Shown here in pieces: positions 55,901-64,000 of a stretch of 64,000 nucleotides of DNA. How positions within the stretch are numbered: the stretch's first letter is position 1; each line of letters starts with the position of its first letter. The notes beneath the pieces are model-generated. The model saw only the letters and a list, made by a program, of their open reading frames with translations, had not been told where the DNA came from and did not search any database. The stretch is from NCBI GenBank assembly GCA_030386875.1, contig CM059556.1:40154964-40218963 (forward strand), in the 5' to 3' direction. This DNA comes from Morinoia aosen. Lineage: Eukaryota > Arthropoda > Malacostraca > Amphipoda > Talitridae. The position numbers and the translations under genes are program-made.

Positions 55901-58900
55901 AGTACAAATTGCATCAAATGAGAGTACAAATTGCCTCAAATGAGAGTACAAATTGCCTCAAATGAGAGTACAAATTGCATCAAATGAGAGTACAAATTGC
56001 CTCAAATGAGAGTACAAATTGCCTCAAATGAGAGTACAAATTGCTTCAAATGAGAGTACAAATTGCATCAAATGAGAGTACAAATTGCCTCAAATGAGAG
56101 TACAAATTGCCTCAAATGAGAGTACAAATTGCATCAAATGAGAGTAAAATTGCCTCAAATGAGAGTACAAATTGCATCAAATGAGAGTACAAATTGCCTC
56201 AAATGAGAGTACAAATTGCATCAAATGAGAGTAAAATTGCTTCAAATGAGAGTACAAATTGCATCAAATGAGAGTACAAATTGCCTCAAATGAGAGTACA
56301 AATTGCCTCAAATGAGAGTACAAATTGCATCAAATGAGAGTAAAATTGCCTCAAATGAGAGTACAAATTGCATCAAATGAGAGTACAAATTGCATCAAAT
56401 GAGAGTACAAATTGCATCAAATGAGAGTACAAATTGCATCAAATGAGAGTACAAATTGCATTAATTAGTGGGAATTGTATAGGACAGAAGAATGAACCAC
56501 AACACACATCAATCTATAAAGGGTATCTTAGGTATCAATCTATAAGCAAATTTAACTTCAAAGTCTAACTCATATGTGTATTTGAAGCAGGCATCATGAA
56601 ATATTATATCAATGTAAAATTGTACCTTCAGGGTCCTCCATGAGAAGGTCAATCACGAGAGGAACATCGAAGAAAGCAGCGTAGTGCAGGGCGGTCATGT
56701 GGGTCCACTTGCAGCGCTGGTGTGGGTCCGCCCCGCCCCGCAGCAGCTCCTCCACCACCTGCACAGGGTGTTGGTCAACTCACCCGCCTCTAGCTTCCTG
56801 GGCCACACTACTCATGTAAGGAACGGAGTTACAGAATGTACAAAAAAGAATTAGAGAGTAGTAGTGCATGTAAGAGAATTAGAAGTAATGTACGAAAGAG
56901 CATTAGAGCAGTTATGTACGAAAGAGAATTAGAGCAGTTATGTAAGCAAGAGAATTAGAGCAGTTATGTAAGCAAGAGAATTAGAGCAGTTATGTACGAA
57001 AGAGAATTAAAGCAGTTATGTACGAAAGAGAATTAGAGCAGTTATGTACGAAAGAGAATTAGAGCAGTTATGTAAGCAAGAGAATTAGAGCAGTTATGTA
57101 CGAAAGAGAATTAAAGCAGTTATGTACGAAAGAGAATTAAAGCAGTTATGTACGAAAGAGAATTAGAGCAGTTATGTACGAAAGAGAATTAGAGCAGTTA
57201 TGTACGAAAGAGAATTAGAGCAGTTATGTACGAAAGAGAATTAGAGCAGTTATGTACGAAAGAGAATTAGAGCAGTTATGTACGAAAGAGAATTAGAGCA
57301 GTTATGTACGAAAGAGAATTAGAGCAGTTATGTACGAAAGAGAATTAGAGCAGTTATGTACGAAAGAGAATTAGAGCAGTTATGTACGAAAGAGAATTAG
57401 AGCAGTTATGTTCGAAAGAGAATTAGAGCAGTTATGTACGAAAGAGAATTAGAGCAGTTATGTACGAAAGAGAATTAGAGCAGTTATGTACGAAAGAGAA
57501 TTAGAGCAGTTATGTACGAAAGAGAATTAGAGCAGTTATGTACGAAAGAGAATTAGAGCAGTTATGTACGAAAGAGAATTAGAGCAGTTATGTACGAAAG
57601 AGAATTAGAGCAGTTATGTTCGAAAGAGAATTAGAGCAGTTATGTACGAAAGAGAATTAGAGCAGTTATGTACGAAAGAGAATTAGAGCAGTTATGTACG
57701 AAAGAGAATTAGAACAGTTATGTACGAAAGAGTATTGGAAGAAATGTACGAAAGAAAAGTAGAGCAATTTTGCACGAAAAAAAGCATAGAAGTAATATGA
57801 GAAACTGAATTACAGAAGTAATTTAGGAAACTGAACTTTAAAAGTGATTCAAGAAACGGAGCTACAGAAGTGATTCAAGAAACGGAGCTACAGAAGTGAT
57901 TCAAGTAACGGAGCTACAGAAGTGATTCAAGAAACGGAGCTACGAAAGTGATTCAAGAAATGGAGCTACGAAAGTGATTCAAGAAATGGAGCTACGTAAG
58001 TGATTCAAGAAATGGAGCTACGGAAGTATTGTGCAAACAAAATTATGGAGGTGATTTAAGATGCACAAAAAAAAATGTAATGTTGTAACGAACGTATTGG
58101 AATTTTGGCGTGAACTTTGACAACAGCGAATTCGACTGCTGCTTATTCCCTTCTACTTCTACTTTGTGGCCTGTACGTGAATGTCATCTGACGACATAGG
58201 GGAATTAAAGTAAGAACCTAAAAAAGGGTCAATCGGCTCAATTAGTTAACATATTCTATTCTAATTAATTAGGCCGGGCGAATGAAAACGTTCAAATGCA
58301 ATGGTTATTGAGAATTATTATTATTATATAAGAAAGTTTCAGCCTCCCTTAACCACGACAAAGATGTTCCAAGAGAGGAAAGAGGAAGGCACCATTTAGT
58401 ATGGAGTTGAGGGAATGTGGAATCTATGCACAAGGTGCACAGAAACAGTAAGCTAGGAAAGAAGTTCATGAAACAAAAAAAAAGTTGAAGAAGAAAGTAG
58501 TAGGTGCTGAAAAACAGGACAGCAGTGAACCGAAAAAAGATGGTCCGTAACAAAACAAAAACCTATTTTATTACAACAAAAAGGAAGCCTACCTAACCTT
58601 TAGCTCGGGCCCACACATGGTTCCCCTGGGAGCGCTAATTCCCATAGATACAATAGTTGTATCCCCCTGAGGGGTGGTTATTGAGAAACATCGTTTCAAT
58701 TGTTACCATCGTAACAATTTTAACAAATAGCAAGTCAGTACCTACAAGCATCTCAACATCCTTTCAATAGTTTTGGCTACAAACGAAGGATACGTCCAAG
58801 CAACGTCGCCTATTAATTTTGCTGCTGAAAGCGTGTAAGGATCCCTTTTAGTTCAGATAGATTTAGAACTACCATTTCAATTCCGATCTAGATTAGTAAT

Positions 58901-61900
58901 GTTTTCGATGAGCTTGTACCTTTACACAGGGTCTCCGACCCCCAAGGCAAGATCTCACTGAGTACCTCACCTGGACCGCCACACTGGGGTCTCCGACCTT
59001 CCAGCGCAAGATCTCACAAAATACCTCACCTGGACCGCCACACTGGGGTCTCCGACCCCCCAGCGCAGGATCTCACAGAATACCTCACCTGGACCGCCAC
59101 ACTGGGGTCTCCGACCTTCCAGCGCAAGATCTCACAAAATACCTCACCTGGACCGCCACACTGGGGTCTCCGACCCCCCAGCGCAGGATCTCACAGAATA
59201 CCTCACCTGGACCGCCACACTGGGGTCCCCGACCCCCCGAGCACCAGCCTTCACAGCGTAGTGAAGTAAAGTCATGTCCGTGGCTGCGTCTCTGTCGTTG
59301 ATGCCAGCGCCGCCCTTTACTGCCTGAAATTATATCCAGAGTAAATTCTTCAGCTTCAAAACTGCATTTCATCTCTAGAATTAAGGTTTTCGTTAACTTG
59401 GAAGAGAAAACCGGTAACTGAGTATTTACCGGCTCTGTTACAAATGGTGATACTCATGCTGCAGTTATCTGAATTTCTTAGCTGTTAAGTTTACATTTTA
59501 TACACTACCACCAAGGGATGTTTTACATGTTTGTTTATGCACTAGAGCATCTAGTATGAAAACATCACATGTGGATCTAAACTCTTAGGTTCCCAAAAGT
59601 GAATGAACTTTTCCGCATCGAAGATCAAGGGAATCTTTCGGTTCAGTGTCAGCAGCATTATGAGACTCCCCTCAGTGACCACCAGTCGGTCCCTTCGCAG
59701 GAAACGTAATATTTGGCAGAAGAAACCTGCACCCACCAGCCCAACAAGAGGCCCTATGTTCAGCTGCACTCGTGGGTCCCACTGCCGCAGGACTGCAAAC
59801 ACGTGCGCTGCGGACAGATGTCCCTTCTTCAGGAACGCCCAACAGCTGTCGCACTGGATGTTGAACAGAGGGTACCCTTTCCTGACGCATGCATTGCAGG
59901 AGGGCGGGTCCAGGGCTGGGTGTATCACAGGGCGCGCGTTCGGATCCATGAGGGCAACTCCACCTTGGCAAACAAGGAAATAGAAATGAGAATGGATGGG
60001 AATATTTATTCTGCTTATTTGCCAACTGAGTTTCGTTTTCTACTCCGAGGAGGTCAGGAATGAAATTTTTTGGTCCGCTAACTCATCATTTAAACTCAGA
60101 ATAAGACTTTACTACCTGTCTCCATTTTCAATTTTATTTCAACGACTCACTAGCCAAGACTTATTTCAAAAAAGCGTGTCATATAACACACTAAGTTCAA
60201 GTCTCAAAGTCTTGAGTGAAAATCATACCTTTGGCTACTTCCACGGAATCCTCGTAAGTCGAAGCAGCGCATTCTGAAAAGTTATCATGCTCGCCGTCAA
60301 AGTACACGTCTGGTGCTCTATCCTGAACTTGCAATGAAGAATCTGAATACTGAGTTCTGCTGGGATGAGAACCGGTCACAAAAGGTCTGTTACTACATGA
60401 AGGAGCGATATTATCGCCCTTGGAGCATTGGCTGCAGTCTTGGGAGCAGGAGGATGCCAGTTCGTCAGTGGTGCCTCCGATGAGGCGAGTACGTTCGCTT
60501 TGGTAATCTAACTTTTCAGTGCGTACGATACCAAGCAGAGTCTGGTCCTCCGCAGCGAGAGGAATATCCATTTCCGAACAAGACGAATAGCGTACCGGTG
60601 TTGTCTCTTTACCGCCGAGTTCGTCTTCCGAATTGCGTAGTTTTGCTGACGTGGAAGACCTTCTGTGCGACGCTCCGTCTTCATTCGACCTGACATTGGC
60701 AACGAAGCAAATCAGGCGGATAAAATTTATACAATTATACCTTAAATTAGCAAAGAAATAAAATGATCAGCTGGGACGCTAAAATAATATATCTCAAGGG
60801 GAGAAAAGCTTCCTCCCACTAGGTCAGTTATATTGAGCGGTGTGCAAATGGTTAATCCTCAAATTAGAACCAAGAGGCTGAAATAATCAATATTAACAAA
60901 TTTAGCGGAATAAACTGATTGCCTACGGATAAGTATATCAGTGCCTTACGCAAGAGCGCCCTACCTGAGTTCTAACGAGGAAATATAAGTTTACAAACGT
61001 AGTAGTAAAGGAATGAACTTTTCTAAACGGTTACGTGTTTAGAGAAAAACTTATATGGGCGTTTTTTGATCAATTTCTACAAAGCACGCAAAAGATTAGC
61101 CCGTGACGTATTCATTTACACTTTACGTAACTCTAATTAAATAAAATTCTAAAAAAATGCGCGTATCCAGCTTCACGAAGCAAGGAGAAAGGAGAAATGA
61201 TATGTAGATAAAGTGCAACAAGTTATAAATTGAAGTTTCAGACCATTTTTCGGAGTTCGGCTTTGACTTCTTCACAAGACGCCCTTTCATCGTAGCCGAC
61301 CAGTTGCTAATGGGCCCGTCCTGTACTTCTTTTAGAATCAAGGCTGTCGAAGAAGAGCAGGAAGACACCAGTGACGACGACGAAGAGTTCAACGACATGC
61401 TCGATGTTGGTGAAACTGTCGACGGAGAATCGGCTTTGGCTTTAGACCCGCCACCCTCAGATGATTGACCTGATAATATAAGGTTCTTCGATACGCATCT
61501 CTTTTTTGAGATGGATACTGCACTCGCACTCGATGTGACAGGTGTTCCAGTGGCTGTGAGCGGGCAAGATGTATCTGTGTCTGTTGTGTGTTCTTTTAAA
61601 TTCGATATTATGCTAGAGAAATCAGTGCAAGTTTCACTGTACGAGGACAGGCCTGTAGTTTCAGCGACCTTGAAAACTCCACTTGGATTATTAGACCCAT
61701 TTGCCAATTTACCTTGCACCTGAGTCGTAGAGGGCATAGATATTTTCTTTTGAGTAATTTTCCTCGGTGATTTAGACTCAAGTTTAGCCCCGGAGGAATC
61801 TGACGAAACCTTGAATTCCTGGAGTTTGTCAACAACAGATTCTTCTTCGCTTGTTGAAGTAACTTTTCCTAAAGGGACGGAGTCCGCTAGAGTTTTGATG

Positions 61901-63531
61901 CTATCGAGACTAGAGTGACTCGAGTTAACGGAATTGCGCGTGTCATTAGAGAGCAGGTCTTGCTTGGAACGGCAGTTGGCTGTCGAAGTAGGTAAAGTGG
62001 AATCTTTCTTGGCCTTCACATTACTGTACCCGCTCGTTGAACTGGACAGAACGATAGACTTCGCATCGTAGTTGCCCGGAGCGCTAGATATTGTGATGGT
62101 CATCACACCAGACTGCGACACTTGCGTTATTTGCTGTCTCTTCAAATCCTCACTTTTTTTCCCTTTGCCGAGAGCTAAAGTTGCCTTGATGTCGTCCGTG
62201 GACGACCCACTACCATTCGAAGGCGGCTCCGGCGATGCGCCGAAATTTTCAGTCGTGAATATGCCGCTGTCTTGCAGTGATCTACAAAAATAAGACCAGG
62301 ATGAATAGAATGAATTATTTCTCAAGGCGATAAGACAAAATTATGCCTTCATATTGATTGATAATAAATTAATTTAAGCCTCCCTTACCACAACAAAGAT
62401 ATTCAAAGAAAGGAAGGATGAAAGCACTATTTAGTATGGAGCCAAGGGAACGCGGATCTATGCACAAGGTGTGTTCTCGTACTGGATTCCGTGCTCACAG
62501 AAGCTGTAAGGAGTTAAGAAGGAAGGTTAAGAAGCAAGATAAAGGTTAAAAAGTCAGAAGTGCTGAAAAACAGGACAGCAGTGAACCGAAAAATGATGGT
62601 CCTGAACAAAACACGAAACATTTTATTTCAACAAAAAGGAAGGCCCTTGCTCTCAGCTCAGGACCTCACATTGTCCCCCTGGGAGCGCTAATTCCCATAG
62701 ATACGATAGTTACATCACCCGTGCATGTTACTTCAGATGTATGGACAAGTTTTTTGTAACATCTGATTCCTACATATTTTACTGAGAACAAGATCCATCA
62801 CCTTTTGGAACGCAAATATTTTACCGTTTTGATACGAAAAACTGGAGTCCTTTAAGTTGAGTGCAAAGCATGAAGAATCATTCATAGAAGGTAATTTCTA
62901 CTATTTGTTCAGTCAACCAAGAAAATTTTTAAATAAATTCCACAAAGCCTTTTTGATAAGATTACACTGCCACAAAGTTTAAAATAATTTGCTGGAAATA
63001 TCATAAATAAGCTGGAGAATATTCAACAAAACTATTCAGAAAGATTTTACAACACCTTTCACTGTCGCTGGAAGACAAATCTGATTGAGCAGACGAAGGC
63101 TTGGAAGCAGCAGGATTATTCGTGACCAAAGTTTCTGCGGCAACTCCAGGAGAGCCTGACGAAGTAGAAGGCTGCGTCACGTCTTGGCCAGGCATGGTCA
63201 CAGCGTTGTGGTGTCTCAAACTTGAATCCAATGGGAGGTAAGAATTTTTTTGAGCCCTGAAAGTGACTAAACAAGCGTTTGTCTCTATTTCACAAACGGC
63301 TCCTAAAGACAGAAGTTCAGCTGAAGTGGACTGCGGGGAGTGGCTGAGCTTCGTGTCCGAGCACCCTGAGAACACCAGCACAGAGTCGTGCCCGTAACGC
63401 GTATCTGCTGCTACTGAGGCCACTGGATCGAAGTGTCTTGGTTTCTTCGGCACGACTTTAGGAGTGTTGCAGAACTGAGGTGGCGGTGGCGGGAACGATG
63501 GCGACTCTCTAGGGTGTGGAAGGACGCTCAT
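43963..63531 (-). CDS. CLIP4: CLIP3/CLIP4-like CAP-Gly linker protein, fourteen exons
   Basis: Exons (5' to 3'): 63531-63056, 62281-61244, 60689-60229, 59963-59737, 59323-59207, 56758-56626, 54196-54047, 53727-53496, 51162-51038, 49085-48831, 48306-47646, 47458-46838, 45508-45318, 44189-43963. All phases agree (4,914 nt, 1,637 residues). Residues 1-658 are Ser/Thr-rich extension. Next come HVFAVLRQW, typical of CLIP4; ankyrin repeats at about 735-867 (DMTLLHYAV, MTALHYAAFFDVP, APLHMAAANLCVGAA); and CAP-Gly 1 at about 926-1000 (GLKLGDRVLV). CAP-Gly 2 at 1110-1291 is split by an insert, and CAP-Gly 3 lies at about 1549-1618 (YIGPVDFELGTWLGLEL) before a GDWM end. CAP-Gly domains bind tubulin and EB C-termini at microtubule ends (family knowledge). 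The weakest junction is the exon 2 donor (ATG|GTCTGA). A splice acceptor lies 15 bp before the chosen Met, so coding could start further upstream. Confidence 0.9.
44195..44680. repeat. ~19-bp G-rich minisatellite before the last CLIP4-like exon
   Basis: About 20 units of CTGTATCAGTGGGGAGGGG, with G runs up to ten. On the transcribed strand each unit reads as a pyrimidine run, then ACTGATACAG, i.e. a branch-point-like CTGAT with an AG. It begins about 6 bp from the real acceptor. The plus strand could form G-quadruplexes. Confidence 0.93.
44868..45317. repeat. 53-bp minisatellite copying the CLIP4-like exon 13 donor
   Basis: About eight units directly follow the exon end. Each contains, on the minus strand, GGCATTG|GTGAGTGTACAA, nearly the same as the real GCAGCATTG|GTGAGTGTACAA. 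The rest of the unit (CCGTCTTCTGG and GTCACGTCGTTGT on the minus strand) has no exon similarity. Confidence 0.95.
45594..45809 (-). mobile_element. M1 inverted-repeat element, copy C, CLIP4-like intron 12
   Basis: In reverse orientation it has GAGCCGCCGGTG, ATTTTCATAATG, CGACCAGTAGTCAC and an end at GTTGTCAGCGTGTC. Confidence 0.7.
45952..46155. mobile_element. 204-bp MITE with CACGGTAGA ends, CLIP4-like intron 12
   Basis: The ends CACGGTAGA…AACAAGGTAG(G/A)GTC are inverted. A perfect 8-bp duplication, GTGATCAG, flanks it (45944-45951 and 46156-46163). The 8-bp duplication fits hAT or P-type elements. Family not assigned. Confidence 0.88.
46560..46800 (+). mobile_element. Dispersed repeat family M2, copy 3, CLIP4-like intron 12
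   Basis: This shares TTTTTCACGCTCTTAAAGG, TGATACGAGTTTCGCAAG and GAATCCTGTCATTTTTGACG with the other M2 copies. Confidence 0.6.
48695..48860. repeat. 31-bp repeat copying the CLIP4-like exon 10 donor
   Basis: Five units, the last overlapping the exon. Each holds, on the minus strand, GAGTGGCGTTAG|GTGAGTGG. The unit therefore spans the exon-intron border, leaving four extra donors about 31 bp apart downstream. Confidence 0.93.
49177..49546. mobile_element. Two M1 elements in inverted arrangement, CLIP4-like intron 9
   Basis: A reverse copy (49177-49408, ending GCTGTCAAAGTGTTAAAT) is followed by a partial forward copy (to 49546, with GTGACCACCGGTGGGTCGC and GCAGTCAAAAAGTGTT). Confidence 0.68.
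49574..50867 (-). mobile_element. Short retroposon copies 13 and 14, CLIP4-like intron 9
   Basis: A partial copy at 49574-49684 is followed by a full-length copy whose body is 50533-50867 (minus strand, ending CCCCTGAGGGG). Its tail (TTAGATTAAATTATTAGTTAG) is at about 49680-49704. A piggyBac-like MITE at 49705-50528 separates tail from body. Confidence 0.82.
49705..50528. mobile_element. PiggyBac-like MITE, 824 bp, inside a retroposon
   Basis: It is bounded by TTAA on both sides (49701-49704, 50529-50532), with ends CCCGCGCAC and GTGCGCGGG. Both are the piggyBac pattern. An internal inverted pair, GGTCGCCTCATTTACCA and TGGTAAATGAGGCGACC, lies near the right end. No transposase frame. Confidence 0.88.
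51655..52378. repeat. 29-bp minisatellite, CLIP4-like intron 8
   Basis: About 24 units of AATTCCCAATTAGTGGAGTT followed by CGGAGCAC. The right 15 are almost identical and the left ones are more diverged. Confidence 0.95.
52675..53430. repeat. 30-bp minisatellite, CLIP4-like intron 8
   Basis: About 25 units with CCTATAGGACCTAAATTTAC and AAATTTATTT. It begins about 60 bp inside the intron from the exon 8 donor. Confidence 0.95.
53826..54046. repeat. ~21-bp repeat copying the CLIP4-like exon 7 donor
   Basis: On the minus strand the exon ends CCCTGCGG|GTGAGATTGTGGGG, and about ten irregular units of TGCTGGTGAGATTGTGGGGT follow, some with an extra TTACTGTG. They fill two thirds of this short intron. 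Confidence 0.9.
54235..56462. repeat. 22-bp minisatellite, ~100 units, CLIP4-like intron 6
   Basis: The unit is CAAATTGCCTCAAATGAGAG followed by TA. Variants GCAT, GCTT, CCCT and AAAT replace GCCT in blocks, giving a longer-range order. It fills nearly the whole intron, ending about 40 bp before the exon 7 acceptor. Confidence 0.96.
56855..57770. repeat. 26-bp minisatellite, CLIP4-like intron 5
   Basis: About 34 units of GAATTAGAGCAGTTATGTAC followed by GAAAGA, most of them identical. A few carry GTAAGCAA. Confidence 0.96.
57780..58045. repeat. 26-bp minisatellite, second type, CLIP4-like intron 5
   Basis: About nine units of GTGATTCAAGAAACGGAGCT followed by ACAGAA, diverging at both ends. 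Confidence 0.92.
58315..58674 (-). mobile_element. Short retroposon copy 15, CLIP4-like intron 5
   Basis: This is a full-length copy in the gene's own orientation. A 13-bp duplication, TGGTTATTGAGAA, lies at 58302-58314 and 58675-58687. Confidence 0.94.
58925..59206. repeat. 59-bp repeat copying the CLIP4-like exon 5 end and donor
   Basis: About five units directly downstream of exon 5 carry, on the minus strand, CCCCAGTGTGGCGGTCCAG|GTGAGG, i.e. some 20 exon bases plus the donor. Two unit types (CTTCCAGCGCAAG and CCCCCAGCGCAGG) alternate, so the higher-order period is 118 bp. Confidence 0.95.
60690..61243. other. CLIP4-like intron 2
   Basis: This intron is free of tandem arrays. The donor at its 5' side is weak (GTCTGA). 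Confidence 0.5.
62366..62720 (-). mobile_element. Short retroposon copy 16, CLIP4-like intron 1
   Basis: A moderately diverged copy from the CCCATAGATAC region to a TAATTTAAGCC end. It has a small insertion near 62470-62510. Confidence 0.85.
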
Positions 63532-63546
63532 ACTCGATGTACGAAT

Positions 63547-64000
63547 CTGAAAAATGAGTCGTCGTGAAAGAAACGTTACATGATATTTTGTAGGATGTAC
63601 GTACAAGATATGCTAATTCATAGTTATGATAAAAACGTGGGTAAACTTTATACGATATTATGTCGAATGTACGTACAACACATGTTCATTTATATATATA
63701 CAGGACAAAGACGATGCAATATAACGACGATGTGATCAACAAAATTCTTGTCACATGATTGTTGATGGTTTAAAATATCGCAGTCACGAGACGTACGATC
63801 GGATAATTGACCTGGAAGTCACACGTGCCAAATAATTTGGTGACAAAAGCAGTCATTATAGTTTACAATGGCGCTTCGAAATCCAGTGGACAATTTTACA
63901 GGAAGAAACGGCGAAGGACGAGTGTGGCAAATGGCTACGATAAAGTTCCGGTTCTCAATAATTACACTGGTAACCTCAAAGAAAATATATTTATTCATTC
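63547..64000. other. Upstream flank or intron of the CLIP4-like gene
   Basis: TTTTTCAG directly precedes the first identified exon, so this is probably intron and the promoter lies beyond the window. A ~60-bp direct duplication around TGTACGTACAA lies at about 63580-63690. Confidence 0.5.

Noticed and set aside
59551-59736. Continuation of CLIP4-like exon 4 past 59737 (FFCQILRFLRRDRLVV…)
   Set aside because: The segment includes an M1 repeat fragment (59650-59702), and a good donor (GTGGGT) at 59736 joins the next exon in phase.
61123-61243. C-terminal end of a separate protein (…YNLLHFIYISFLL…)
   Set aside because: The hydrophobic tail looks like intron read-through. A phase-2 donor at 61243 joins exon 3 in frame, though the donor is weak and this remains the least certain junction.

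Overview
This is a repeat-saturated stretch of a eukaryotic, probably arthropod, nuclear genome. I cannot name the species. The evidence is split genes with GT-AG introns, an intact gypsy-type retrotransposon, several DNA-transposon families and a very abundant short retroposon. There are no operons and no bacterial features.

Layout. Positions 1-18190 are mostly repeats: minisatellites, retroposon copies and one young LTR retrotransposon (2129-11079, coding on minus). That element split a 21-bp minisatellite in two. Positions 18190-25074 look like one 6.9-kb hAT-like insertion with 8-bp target duplications, itself carrying nested insertions. Positions 26272-35898 hold a plus-strand, nine-exon protein kinase gene. 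All exon phases agree and give 321 residues. It is AGC-like but has DFD in place of DFG. Positions 36000-43900 are intergenic. Positions 43963-63531 hold a minus-strand, fourteen-exon gene of the CLIP3/CLIP4 family (ankyrin repeats followed by three CAP-Gly domains). All phases agree and give 1,637 residues from the chosen Met, including an unusual N-terminal extension of about 658 residues and an insertion of about 115 residues inside the second CAP-Gly domain. The two host genes converge tail to tail.

Most striking feature: most of the larger introns of the CLIP4-like gene, and two of the kinase gene, carry their own minisatellite. Several of these are built from the local splice site, so a real 5' splice site is followed by 4 to 10 near copies of itself (intron 5, 59-bp unit; intron 7, about 21 bp; intron 10, 31 bp; intron 13, 53 bp; less clearly kinase intron 5). 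The last CLIP4 acceptor is preceded by about 20 copies of a unit with a branch-point-like CTGAT, an ACAG and a pyrimidine run. I regard this repeated seeding of tandem arrays at exon-intron boundaries as the best candidate for something undescribed.

The short retroposon (about 360 bp, at least 15 copies or fragments, 12-15 bp target duplications) begins with three consecutive hairpins and ends in TAA or TAATC repeats. One copy sits inside the nearly unchanged LTR of the retrotransposon, so the family has been active recently.
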